A stretch of DNA of 64,000 bases from Ligilactobacillus saerimneri DSM 16049 (GTDB taxonomy: Bacteria; Bacillota; Bacilli; Lactobacillales; Lactobacillaceae). Below are positions 44,048 through 53,756 of the stretch, piece by piece. The notes beneath the pieces are model-generated. The model worked only from the letters and a program-made list of their open reading frames with translations. It was not told the DNA's origin and did not search any database. The stretch is from positions 62,001 through 126,000 of the forward strand of contig NZ_AUHQ01000002.1 in NCBI RefSeq assembly GCF_000423265.1. Reading direction: 5' to 3'. Every line of letters begins with the position of its first letter. Position 1 is the first letter of the stretch. Made by a program: the position numbers and the translations under genes.

Positions 44048-47000
44048 ATGGTTTCAAAAAACAACCATCAACTATATCAGCAAAAAGCTGCTGATCAAAA
44101 ACAACGTTGGGGCGTACGGAAGTTGTCTGTAGGGGTAGCTTCAGTTTTATTAGGAACTACTTTCCTACTGCACAGCAACCATGCAGTATCAGCTAACACG
44201 GTTGCCAGTGATACTACACCAAGCACTACAGCGCAGGCGGATAGTAAAGATACAGTAACACAGGGATCGGAATACACATTGCGGTCCAGTGCTGCGACCA
44301 CAACTGCCACAGCTGGAGTTGAAAAAGACATTACTGCAACGCCAGTCCAATCAGCTGACAATGCGGCTAAACAAAACAATCAGCAAGCGGCTAATGCGGA
44401 TACGCAAACTAACACCGCACAACCAGCAGATAAAGCAGCCGCAACTAGCACAAATAAAGCTAGTGACCAAACAACAACACCGGCCCAACCGGCAAAACCA
44501 GCTGTAGTTCAAAAGAACGTAAAACCGGCAGCGGCGCCAGCAACCACAACGACAAGTCCGGACCCAACAACACCGGATAATTCGAGCAATACGGTTATCA
44601 GTAATGATAAGGATAGTTTGACTAAAAATTGGCTCGAAACACCTAATGAGCGGGCCCAGGTCTACATTACCGTTAAGGGGACTGACCAAAAGATTTACGT
44701 CAGTTCTTATGCAGACTTTAAGAAGCGCCTTTATTCAGAAATCTATACTAATCGGATGGATCCTAATAGCCTGGAATTACATATTGAATATCAGGTGTTA
44801 AAGGATAGGGTTCAAAATTTCATTGTAAACTGGGGAGACTGGCTCCGACTAGATACCAGTAGAATTGGTAAGGATGGTCTAACTTTCACTACAGATACAG
44901 GTGAAAAAGTAGCCTATACGTTAACACCAGGATGGGGGAAGTACAAAACCTATGATGAATGGCTTAGTGAAGGCCAAGATATGAGTAAGATAAATGCTCT
45001 TAAAATTGGCAACAATTTAAAGGCCGGGACTAACTTCGCATTAACCGTTCCCCTAAAATATATTGGTAGAACTGATGGCACAAAGCAATTTAACAATGTT
45101 CAAGTTGTAGATTACGGGCAGCCAAATGCTAATATGGGATTTGACTTCATTGAATTACATCCAGCTCAAATTGAAACACCAGCTAAGCCAACAACCGATA
45201 AGGCAACAACTACTACGGTTGTCTACAATAATCCGTTGCTTACTGCTTCAGATTGGCACAAGATGGCACATGGCCAGGTTATTGCTTATTACACAGCTAA
45301 GGGGAAAGACGGTAAGACTTATGTAACTGGGTATGTAACTGCTAATAATAAGTCTGAGTCGATCATCAATGTTGATCAGATTGATCCAAACACTCTGGAA
45401 TACCATTTGATTTACCACAATGGTGACAAGGAAGTTGGTTCCGGGTTGTGGTTCAACTTTGCTGATAACAAGACTGTAGCGATTGATACGAGCCGTCTTG
45501 GTGCTAATGGTCCACAATTGAAGAGTCAGCAAGGCTGGTCTTATGGCTGGGGGATCAACGGTACTGGTGATGGTGGTAACTATTACAGTGGCTGGGCAGA
45601 ATACCTTAAGGCCCACAATGGTTCTGGGGATAAGGCTACGCAAATTTCCATGACGGGGACTGCCTTTAAACCAGATGATACAATCGAATTTGTCATCCCG
45701 ATTAAGTACATTGGGCAACTTTCTGATCGGGTTCATTCACTAACCTTTGCGCCACAGGTTAACGATTATGGTGGAGGTAACTTTGCCAATGGGATTAAAC
45801 TCTACTTTACAACTGTGAAGAAGGACTTAAGCGAGGTTAAGCAGGTAGTCTTGCTTCCGACTGAGTTCATGGGGGAACAACCTGGTCAATCAGACTGGAA
45901 GCTCGTTAAGGAAATTTCCAAAGATATGCCAAATGGGTGGGATGCCCTTAAAATTAGTAACTTCCCAACCTTTAAGGGATCATTCAATATGGATTCACTA
46001 CCAAAAGGGGACTTACCACCGGTTGTTTATGGCTCTGCGCAATACTTTATTGACCTAAGCAAAATTCAAGAAATTTTTGCTAACCATGGTTACACGGTCA
46101 AGTATGCTAACAATAACGGTAAAGCTCAGGAAATGCCATTCTATGCATACGTTACCCTGCCACTGGCAAAACGTGTTGATGATGATAGACCTGTCTTGAA
46201 TGACCCATCTATCTGGGTAATCCAAGTTCAAGCTGTGCCTGCTATTATTTTAAATAAGGATCAACACTATGTGGCAGATCCAAATGCTAAGCCATGGGAC
46301 ACCACTTCAATGATTGATGAGATTTATGCTGCTGATGACGCAGGACAGCGGAAGACGCGCGATCAACTAGAAAAGCTGCCAAAGACGGACGTGGATATTA
46401 GTTATGAATACCAAGCTCCAGGGGCTGCTACAGCTGTTGCGGCTGATAAGGTCGACTTGACTAAGGCGGGGGTATACACTGTCACTTACAGTCATACTTA
46501 TGCTGATGGGCGAGTAGTTAAGGATAGTCGCAAGGTTTATGTCGATGATGTTAAGCAAGAAACCAAGGACATTACTCGAACAATTATTGTCCACGCGCCA
46601 AACGGAACTGACCAAACAGTTATCCAAAAAGCAACATTGACACGGGAAGTGATTCTTGACGCAACTACTGGGGAAATCAAATCTACGGGTGAATGGTCTG
46701 CTGCTAAGTGGGAAACATACTCAGCTCCAGAATTTAAGGGATACACTCCAGACGTGGCCCAAGTCGAAGAAGCAACAGTTACTAAAGATACTCAAGACAC
46801 AACGGTTGAGATCAACTACGCGGCTAACAAGCCAACTACGCCAGAGCAAAACAATGATCAAGGCCAAAAGCCACAAACTAACGATCAAAGCCAAAAGCCA
46901 CAAACTAACGATCAGGGCCAAAAGCCACAAACCGTAGAGCAGGTAACAAAAACTGGCAAGGACAATGTAACGGTTAATACTCGGAGCCAAGCTCCAGCGC

Positions 47001-47134
47001 CAGTAGCTCAATCAGCTCAGGCTCAAAAGTTGCCACATACTGGAGAAGCTGAAAACCGCTTAGGAATCTTAGGCGTCTTAACAGCTACACTCGGGATGTT
47101 AGGTTTAGGCTGGAAGAAACGTGAGAGACAGTAA
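44048..47134 (+). CDS. YSIRK/LPxTG wall-anchored adhesin
   Basis: A 1028-residue surface protein. An N-terminal YSIRK-like signal (WGVRKLSVGVASVLLGTTF, about 21-39) directs septal secretion. A Thr/Gln/Ala-rich linker follows (about 50-195), then two related domains of about 185 residues (about 200-375 and 397-595), each with DPN(S/T)LE, a DTSR(I/L)G and a PLKYIG/PIKYIG ending. Later come an Ig-like segment (about 750-835), a mucin-binding-like block (about 840-930), three 9-residue DQGQKPQTN repeats, and the sortase motif LPHTG, hydrophobic span and KKRERQ tail. The ligand is unknown. Confidence 0.88.
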   Translation: MVSKNNHQLYQQKAADQKQRWGVRKLSVGVASVLLGTTFLLHSNHAVSANTVASDTTPSTTAQADSKDTVTQGSEYTLRSSAATTTATAGVEKDITATPVQSADNAAKQNNQQAANADTQTNTAQPADKAAATSTNKASDQTTTPAQPAKPAVVQKNVKPAAAPATTTTSPDPTTPDNSSNTVISNDKDSLTKNWLETPNERAQVYITVKGTDQKIYVSSYADFKKRLYSEIYTNRMDPNSLELHIEYQVLKDRVQNFIVNWGDWLRLDTSRIGKDGLTFTTDTGEKVAYTLTPGWGKYKTYDEWLSEGQDMSKINALKIGNNLKAGTNFALTVPLKYIGRTDGTKQFNNVQVVDYGQPNANMGFDFIELHPAQIETPAKPTTDKATTTTVVYNNPLLTASDWHKMAHGQVIAYYTAKGKDGKTYVTGYVTANNKSESIINVDQIDPNTLEYHLIYHNGDKEVGSGLWFNFADNKTVAIDTSRLGANGPQLKSQQGWSYGWGINGTGDGGNYYSGWAEYLKAHNGSGDKATQISMTGTAFKPDDTIEFVIPIKYIGQLSDRVHSLTFAPQVNDYGGGNFANGIKLYFTTVKKDLSEVKQVVLLPTEFMGEQPGQSDWKLVKEISKDMPNGWDALKISNFPTFKGSFNMDSLPKGDLPPVVYGSAQYFIDLSKIQEIFANHGYTVKYANNNGKAQEMPFYAYVTLPLAKRVDDDRPVLNDPSIWVIQVQAVPAIILNKDQHYVADPNAKPWDTTSMIDEIYAADDAGQRKTRDQLEKLPKTDVDISYEYQAPGAATAVAADKVDLTKAGVYTVTYSHTYADGRVVKDSRKVYVDDVKQETKDITRTIIVHAPNGTDQTVIQKATLTREVILDATTGEIKSTGEWSAAKWETYSAPEFKGYTPDVAQVEEATVTKDTQDTTVEINYAANKPTTPEQNNDQGQKPQTNDQSQKPQTNDQGQKPQTVEQVTKTGKDNVTVNTRSQAPAPVAQSAQAQKLPHTGEAENRLGILGVLTATLGMLGLGWKKRERQ

Positions 47135-47412
47135 TTTTAAAAGTCAATTTGAATTGAAGCACATCAGATCATTGATGCTGTGTGAAATAATTTAGGGAGG
47201 AATCTATAATGACTGGACGAAACAATCATTTTATGTGGAAAGAAACAAAACGTATCCCACGTTATAGTTTGCGTAAACTTAATGTGGGTGTAGCTTCTGT
47301 TCTTCTTGGTGTGACAATTTTTGGTTTTAATGTTTTGATCGACCAAACTAAGGTTTCGGCAAATACAACAGCAATCTCTGCTAAGGATACCAGCACGGCG
47401 TCGATAAATTTG

Positions 47413-47514
47413 GATGATAAGTAGACTTTAGTCAATAAGACAGGTGTAGTGCCAGCGACCAATGATGATAAGCAGACTTTAGTCAATAAGACAGGTGTAG
47501 TGCCAGCGACCAAT
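47413..47514 (+). repeat. 51-bp tandem duplication carrying the amber codon
   Basis: Copies at 47413-47463 and 47464-47514 differ at one base: TAG in copy 1, CAG in copy 2. Confidence 0.95.
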
Positions 47515-49086
47515 AATAATAGTGGGTCCACTTCTATCAACAGCGCTGACACAACAGCATCAGATAATGTTGATAAAGAAGCTACTTCAACCAACAATGA
47601 AGAGACAGTACCATCAACCAATAACACAAATGTAGGATCATCAAATAGTATGGATAAGTCTGCTCCAATTAATGATGACAAAGCAGTGCAGCCAGCTAAC
47701 AATGCTAAGGATACTACAGAAACTACGTCAGTAGTAAATCCAACTAGTACTGATCCGACCACAAGTAACAATGAAGAAGCCTCGACTAGCTTACCTTGGT
47801 ATTCTTTTTCGTTAGTGACCACAAGTAACAATGAAGAAGCCTTGACTAGCTTACCGATGTCAAACCAAGACATTAAGCTGGATTCCCAGCCCATGTTAAC
47901 GGAGATAAGTAATAAGCCCACGGATAACTGGGTATACAATAACCTGAAGTGGTATCAGGACTCTTCAACAGCAATAGTAAAGGAAATCTTACAAAACCAC
48001 ACTGCCAACGATGAGAGCGGGAGATACTACTTTGCCGGTGTTGCTAACTATAATGAACATTACCATGCTATCCATTTGTTGGCCCGCTCAAATAATTTGA
48101 ATGATAATAGTTTATATGTAACAATTTTGCATACTGGAAAGAAAACTATACAAGAAGCAGTGGTAGCACCTGGTGAATCAAAGAAGGTTGAGTATAGTGG
48201 AACTACTCATACTCCAATTTTTACTAATTATGATGGGACTAGTGCTTCAATTGATCTTGATGGGATCGAAAAAGGCGATAATATATATGGCATGGTGGTT
48301 GGTTTTGCATATGGTCACAATACCGGAATTAAGGGAGACCCAGCTTCAATGGGAAATGGCTTTGTGATGACTCCAATACCAACGAAAATGACAACTACGA
48401 TTCATTATATTGATCAAGCAACGGGAGACGAAATTGCAGTGCCAAAATCTTTTGAAGGTGTTGCTTATCAGAAATACACAATTACCGGAGAGGCACCAAC
48501 TATTGATGGATATACATTGAAAAAATCGCCAGAGACCACAGGATATATCTCCCCATATAAAGTGGGTGAATCGTATGATTTTAGACTTGATAAACATGTA
48601 GTTATAAAGCAAACAGTAATTGACGCTCAAGGGTTGGTTCGAGTTACTGCGTATTATGATGGTGAAGTGCTTAATAATACGACACGTTACTTGGGGAACA
48701 AGTTAAATGTTAACGATCGCATGTCGTTTATTTCGCATGGAAAATGGTACACATATATAAATCAGATTACATCAACTAATGATGGTATTGTTTACTATTA
48801 TGCAAAGGATGGTAGTGAAGATAAGTCTGAAGTTAGAGTTCATTATATCGATGTAACTGGGAGTAAAAATTCTCTTTTTGTGCCGGGAGATGGGGAAGAA
48901 GTAGCAACAGATAAGATTAGTGGTAAATTGGGAGAAAAGTATAATTATAATGTCAATTTACCAACGGACTATAATTTGGCGACCAATCAAGCAAATACTG
49001 TAACTGGAACATATACTATTGATCATCACGATGAATATGTGTATGTAGTCAAAAAGACTAGTGCTGAAAAGCTGGATCCAACGGTT

Positions 49087-49548
49087 CCAGCCACGACCAA
49101 GGTTGATAATCCAAAGAAGCTGACTGATGACGAAAAGAAAGAAGTGGCAGGCAAGGTCACAGAAGCCAATAAAGATAAGTTCCCAGAGAAGACGGAAGTC
49201 ACAGTCGCCGATGATGGGACAGTCACAATCAACTATCCAGATGGCTCCCAGGATACGATTCCTGGTGACCAGGTAGTCGAAGCTAAGAAAGATGCCGATA
49301 AGACTAATCCAACGGGTCCAGCCACGACCAAGGTTGATAATCCAAAGAAGCTGACTGATGACGAAAAGAAAGAAGTGGCAGGCAAGGTCACAGAAGCCAA
49401 TAAAGATAAGTTCCCAGAGAAGACGGAAGTCACAGTCGCCGATGATGGGACAGTCACAATCAACTATCCAGATGGCTCCCAGGATACGATTCCTGGTGAC
49501 CAGGTAGTCGAAGCTAAGAAAGATGCCGATAAGACTAATCCAACAGTT
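49087..49548 (+). repeat. 231-bp tandem repeat (Rib-type domains)
   Basis: Two copies with a 231-base (77-codon) period, apparently identical over nearly their full length; a third, diverged domain follows at about 49549-49740. Confidence 0.9.
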
Positions 49549-50061
49549 CCAGGGACTAAGGTTGAAGTCAAGGATCCAAATAACCTGACTGATGAAGAGA
49601 AGCAACAGGTTAAGGAAAGTATCGAAAATGCCAATAAGGGCCAGTTCCCAGAAGGGACTCAGGTAACTATTGGTAATGATGGTACGGCTACGATCACTTA
49701 TCCTGATGGCTCCCAGGACGTTATTCTAGGAAGCCAGTTGGTAACCAAGCAAGGAAGTGACGTTGCTAACGCTGGTGATGCCAAGAATAACGGTCAAGGA
49801 ACGACAGCATCGATTCAAGGAGCAACCGCTGATACGACAGCGAAGAAGTTGCCACAAACAGGTGAGCAAGATGCTTCAGCTACTGCGGCAACAGGTTTGG
49901 GCTTGATCATGCTGAGCTTACTTGGTTTGTTTGGCCTCGGCAGCAAGAAGAGAAAAGAAGATTAGTAGTTAGTCAGAATAACTCACTAGTCTGAAGAGGC
50001 ACAAAAAGGGGCTGTGACATAAGTCCTTTGAATAAAAGAACCGTTCAGAATTTCGGTTATA

Positions 50062-50122
50062 ATGCCTTCTGAGTATACAGATGAAATAGAAAATTCATCT
50101 AGCATACTCGGAAGGCATTTTT
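50062..50122 (+). repeat. Long intergenic hairpin (copy 2 of the GAGTATACAGATGAA element)
   Basis: Arm GCCTTCTGAGTATACAGATG pairs with CATCTAGCATACTCGGAAGGC around a short loop and ends in T5. It lies after a GGGGCTGTGACATAAGTCC stretch and before GGCTCTTTGTCAAACCG, which resembles an ISL3-family terminus. Related to 25704-25782. Confidence 0.6.
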
Positions 50123-50155
50123 CTGGCTCTTTGTCAAACCGTATTGGTGAAGGGC

Positions 50156-50192
50156 AATTCCTCATCCAGAAAATGGATGAGGAATTTTTTAT
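50156..50192 (+). terminator. Hairpin terminator before the IS30 remnant
   Basis: AATTCCTCATCC / GGATGAGGAATT perfect 12-bp stem followed by TTTT. Confidence 0.75.
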
Positions 50193-50198
50193 TTCAAG

Positions 50199-50642
50199 AT
50201 GGCAGATTGTAGAATTTAAGTTGAACGCAAGAGTCGTTTAACGGTTGTTAGACGTCTTGAAAGTTGGGATAGTTCCTCAATGACCCGAACTATCTTATCT
50301 TTAGCCAACCAGCTTCAAGATAGGCTAAAGACACTAACGGTTGACCATGGTAAAGAATTTGCTGGTTATCAAACAATCGAAGATCAAACCATGGTGAAAG
50401 TCTATTTTGCTCATGCATATTCTCTGCATGAAAGAGGCAGTAATGAAAATCGCAATCGTGTTCTCCGCCGCTTCATTCCCAAAGGAAGATCAATAGAAAC
50501 TATTAGTGACGAAGAACTAATTCAGATCAACTGGCATTTAAATGCACAACCACTTAAATGTCTTAATTGGCGTACGCCGATTGAAGTCTTTTTGGAATGT
50601 TTACAACAATAATCGTTCAAGTTATTTATTGTAATCTGCTAT
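50199..50642 (+). mobile_element. IS30-family element, internally deleted derivative
   Basis: Terminal inverted repeats of 29 bp match at about 21 positions: left 50199-50227 (ATGGCAGATTGTAGAA...), right 50614-50642 (ending ...AATCTGCTAT). Between them lies only the C-terminal part of a transposase (from about 50220; ATG at 50280, end 50612). VDHGKEF and HERGSNENRNRVLRRFIPKG, with a DDE Asp and Glu, are typical of IS30 enzymes. The left repeat's inner GTTGAACG equals the first coding bases retained, suggesting deletion through microhomology. No clear target duplication is seen. Confidence 0.8.
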
Positions 50643-50830
50643 TAACAAATATAATAAATGATTTCTCTTTACTTAATTGTTGAAGAATATTACTCCCCCA
50701 CTTATTTAAGGATATATCCAAGAACTACAACCAGAATTTCCCAAATAAAAGTTAATTTTGCTAAAATTTTTTCAGAATCACATAGTATCCAGAAGTATAA
50801 TTGAACTGTTAACCATAACATTTGTAAAAG

Positions 50831-51184
50831 TTAACCAAGATAAGATGCAGCATTTAAGATTATGTATATACTTCTAGTTTCCAAGATTAGTATGCTTAAA
50901 AAAGAAATGATCCCAGTTATCATCCACCAAAAATACAAAGTTTGATTAGTAGCTGTAATAGCTAAAATAAACAATATGAATAAACCAATTAGCATGAGAA
51001 TTGTTGCGCGAATTAAATTATCTATGCTAGTAGTGAGAATGATTCGTAAAAACAATTTAAGTGTTTTCGGCAAGTGGATTTTACTTACAGGAGATATAAT
51101 TATTAATATTGCTGTTATAAATGATCCTAAACTTATTGATAGAAGTAATAAATTAATATTAATGCTTTCTTTTATCCGATTCAT
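50831..51184 (-). CDS. Small hypothetical membrane protein
   Basis: A 117-residue, very hydrophobic and A/T-rich protein with helices at about 10-32, 62-80 and 85-108. ATG at 51184 has a GAGGAAG site. I do not recognise it. Its low G+C compared with neighbours and its place beside the IS30 remnant suggest acquired DNA. The 50643-50830 stretch shows no gene. Confidence 0.55.
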   Translation of the reverse strand: MNRIKESININLLLLSISLGSFITAILIIISPVSKIHLPKTLKLFLRIILTTSIDNLIRATILMLIGLFILFILAITATNQTLYFWWMITGIISFLSILILETRSIYIILNAASYLG

Positions 51185-51307
51185 TAGGCTTCCTCTATTA
51201 TAGTAAATGGTTTGTAGGATATTGAATCACAGCTAAGGGAAGTATGAAACAAAAAACGTTTAATTTTTATTAAAGCATATGTAAAAAATTCTGTTAAATG
51301 ACTTCGG

Positions 51308-51328
51308 TACAATAGAAAGCGATTTCCT
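51308..51328 (+). promoter_or_regulatory. Putative -10 and cre site of the PTS operon
   Basis: TACAAT (51308-51313) abuts AGAAAGCGATTTCC (51314-51327), a good match to the CcpA cre core, near the expected start of transcription; -35 is weak. Confidence 0.5.
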
Positions 51329-51403
51329 AAATGGAATTTGTACCCAACTGCACCAAAAATGTAAGGGGATACATTGTAAGATGTAAACGTAGGAGGAAGG
51401 GCA

Positions 51404-53425
51404 ATGAACTACAAGTACAATTACTTGCTGGCTAATTACACGCGTGAGCCAGTGACGTATACACAGGCAGCTAAGATTACGGGGGCTGACCCCCAGGTTA
51501 TCCAACGAGATTTGGCTGCCTGGATCACGGAGGATTCGGGTCTTTCCTTCAAGTTGAAGTCTGTCACTACTGTTGAGTGGCTCAGGTTCTTTGATAATGT
51601 CGAACTAAATGAACTGGTCTTTAATGAAGAAGAACGGGTGAAACTTATCTACCTATTTGCCTATTCAAACTTTACTCACCTGTCAGTATTCTATTTTCAG
51701 CAATTATTAAATGTTTCTAAAGGAACAGTTCTCCACGACATCAAGGTGTTGCGGCAAAGTTTAGCAAATCAAGGAATCGAGTTGGCCTATGACCGTAAGG
51801 AGGGATTTTATGTTCGGGGAGTTGAACTCACAATCAGGCTGATCGCCTGGAACTATGTGAGTGCACTCCTGACACAGAAAAATTGTCATGCTTTATTGCA
51901 TTATTGGCTAGGAGAGAACTATCCGTTTGATTTTGTGGCGCGGATCAAAGATACGTTGGCCCAAAAGATGGCGGAAGATGGTTTAAAGTTGGTTCCAAGT
52001 CGCGAAGCAGGGATGGTTATTGCTACGGCGTTGACTTGGAAGAGGTTTAATCATTTTGAACTTGAATATCACGATGAGGCAGTTGACCTGCAGAAAGTAA
52101 CAGCCTACCAGACCAGTCAAGCAACGCTAACGGCATTGCTTGGGCCTAAGATTGAATTCAATGAGATTAATCTTTTTGCGATCTATCTGATCACAATCAG
52201 TGAAGGCAAGATTCAGGATGAAGAGTTTAATTTCCTGTTGCAGTGTGTGGTTAATATCATTAATGATTTTGAATCACGGGCGGCAATCAAGTTTACTAAT
52301 TACCGGGAGCTGATGTTCAATATCTTCAGTCACTTGGTACCGGCTTATTTTCGGATCAAACATGGGATTCAGGTAGATAATGTGGCAGTAGCAAGCATCA
52401 AGCATGAATACGCTGCAATCTACCGGTTAACTGATAAGTCATTAGGGCCACTGCGGCACCTGACTGGTAAGGAAATCCCAGAAGCAGAGGTTTCTTTATT
52501 CACTATCCTATTTGGTGGGGCGTTGATGAGTGCTAGTGCTAACGCACCGCGGGCAGACTTAACTGCGTATGTGATCTGTCCTAACGGAGTAAGTTCATCA
52601 CTGATCTTACAGACAGAACTGGCCCGCCTTTTTCCGACGATTAACTTTAAAAAGGCGACAACTGTGGCAGACTTAGAAACAGTTGCGCCAGATGATTATG
52701 ACATCTTGTTTTCAACCATCAAGGTAGAAACAACCAAAAAACTATATGTTGTTCGCCCGATCATGTCGCAGCTCGAAAAAAACGAGCTCCTCAATCGGGT
52801 CCAAAAAGATTGGTTTATTCCGGGGATGTCATTGCCAAACGTTGCCGAAATCGTGCGCGCTTTGGAACCATATATCGAGTTTAAACCTGGAGTTAATAAA
52901 GAGAAACTCTATAAAGTGCTAAATAAACGCATGACCCAGTGGCTAAGACGAGAGGAGGATACACGACCGATGTTAGCAGAACTTTTAACCGCAGATACAA
53001 TTCAAGTGGTTGATAACCACGATTTATCCTGGGAGGACGCAATCGCGTTAAGCGCCCAACCATTACTTAAACAAGGGAAGATCGAAGCCCGTTATATCGA
53101 TAGTATGATTGATAAGGTGAAGAATTTCGGGCCCTTCATCAATATCGGGGATCATGTGGCGATGCCGCATGCCCGACCTGAAGATGGGGTCAACGAAGTG
53201 GGAATGGCATTATTGAAACTAACCAACGATGTCAACCTCTTAGATGATGAAAAACACCCAGTTAATCTCTTTATCTGTTTGGCGGCGGTAGACAATGACG
53301 CGCACTTACGGGCATTGGCTAGCCTAACCAAATTACTATCCCAAAAAGACGTGCTCCAAAGATTAACTTCCGCACAGTCAGTTGATGAACTATTAGCAAT
53401 TATTAATGAAGGAGACGAAGCATAA
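51404..53425 (+). CDS. PRD-containing transcriptional regulator with EIIB- and EIIA-like domains
   Basis: A 673-residue BglG/MtlR-type activator: N-terminal helix-turn-helix regions (about 1-165), PRD domains (about 180-370), an EIIB-like domain with Cys392 in VICPNGVSSS, and a C-terminal fructose/mannitol-type EIIA domain (about 520-670) with the phospho-His589 in AMPHARPEDG. It controls the downstream PTS genes according to phosphorylation. No separate EIIA gene is seen, so the EIIA domain may also serve transport. ATG at 51404 follows GGAGGAAGGG. It overlaps the EIIB gene by one base. Confidence 0.9.
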   Translation: MNYKYNYLLANYTREPVTYTQAAKITGADPQVIQRDLAAWITEDSGLSFKLKSVTTVEWLRFFDNVELNELVFNEEERVKLIYLFAYSNFTHLSVFYFQQLLNVSKGTVLHDIKVLRQSLANQGIELAYDRKEGFYVRGVELTIRLIAWNYVSALLTQKNCHALLHYWLGENYPFDFVARIKDTLAQKMAEDGLKLVPSREAGMVIATALTWKRFNHFELEYHDEAVDLQKVTAYQTSQATLTALLGPKIEFNEINLFAIYLITISEGKIQDEEFNFLLQCVVNIINDFESRAAIKFTNYRELMFNIFSHLVPAYFRIKHGIQVDNVAVASIKHEYAAIYRLTDKSLGPLRHLTGKEIPEAEVSLFTILFGGALMSASANAPRADLTAYVICPNGVSSSLILQTELARLFPTINFKKATTVADLETVAPDDYDILFSTIKVETTKKLYVVRPIMSQLEKNELLNRVQKDWFIPGMSLPNVAEIVRALEPYIEFKPGVNKEKLYKVLNKRMTQWLRREEDTRPMLAELLTADTIQVVDNHDLSWEDAIALSAQPLLKQGKIEARYIDSMIDKVKNFGPFINIGDHVAMPHARPEDGVNEVGMALLKLTNDVNLLDDEKHPVNLFICLAAVDNDAHLRALASLTKLLSQKDVLQRLTSAQSVDELLAIINEGDEA

Positions 53426-53724
53426 TGAAGTTTACAGCAGTTTGCCAAAGTGGTTTAGGAACAAGTTTTATGGTGCAAATGAACATTGAAAATTCCCTGA
53501 ATGATTTGGGAGTAAACATGGATGATTTCGCTGTTGACCACACTGATTCAGGAAGTGTGAGTGCTGATATGGCAGATTACTTCTTTGTTGAAAGTACACT
53601 GGTGCCAGCATTGTCCCGTATTCCAGAAGAAAAAATTGTGCCATTAAAGTCCATTATTGACGCTGAAGAAGTCAAAGAACATGTGATTGAAATTTTGGAT
53701 AACAATGGGATCGCCCACAACTAA
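53425..53724 (+). CDS. PTS EIIB component, ascorbate/galactitol type
   Basis: A 99-residue EIIB (Lactose/Gat-like SgaB fold). The phosphorylated Cys7 is in AVCQSGLGTS. It passes phosphate from EIIA to the sugar at EIIC. It begins at the regulator's stop codon region (ATAATG overlap) and precedes the EIIC by 32 bases. The SgaB-like sequence plus UlaA-like EIIC indicates the ascorbate family, but the substrate is not proven. Confidence 0.9.
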   Translation: MKFTAVCQSGLGTSFMVQMNIENSLNDLGVNMDDFAVDHTDSGSVSADMADYFFVESTLVPALSRIPEEKIVPLKSIIDAEEVKEHVIEILDNNGIAHN

Positions 53725-53756
53725 TTAGTTGGGGATAGATATTGGGAGGAAAAAAT

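Larger units (their letters stand above)
47209..49965 (+). pseudogene. Second YSIRK/LPxTG adhesin, interrupted by an in-frame amber codon
   Basis: One frame of 919 codons carries a YSIRK signal (RYSLRKLNVGVASVLLG), a low-complexity linker, an unknown domain (about 245-390), two MucBP-like segments beginning TTTIHYIDQATG and SEVRVHYIDVTG, three Rib-type repeats of about 77 residues (first two identical in DNA), and an LPQTG anchor with KKRKED tail. A TAG at 47422-47424 stops it after 71 residues. It sits in a 51-bp tandem duplication whose second copy has CAG. Restart at GTG 47449 would lack the signal peptide. As read the protein is not exported unless the stop is suppressed. Confidence 0.85.

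Noticed and set aside
46850-46935. Short repeated units suggesting a CRISPR array
   Set aside because: They are in-frame 27-bp repeats coding DQGQKPQTN within the adhesin; there are no spacers.
47262-47939. Minus-strand ORF of 225 codons opposite adhesin 2
   Set aside because: Low-complexity shadow of the Ser/Thr/Asn-rich linker; no start signal.
48958-49605. Long minus-strand ORF opposite the Rib-type repeats
   Set aside because: It mirrors the repetitive adhesin coding sequence, has a low-complexity hydrophobic product with duplicated blocks and no ribosome site.
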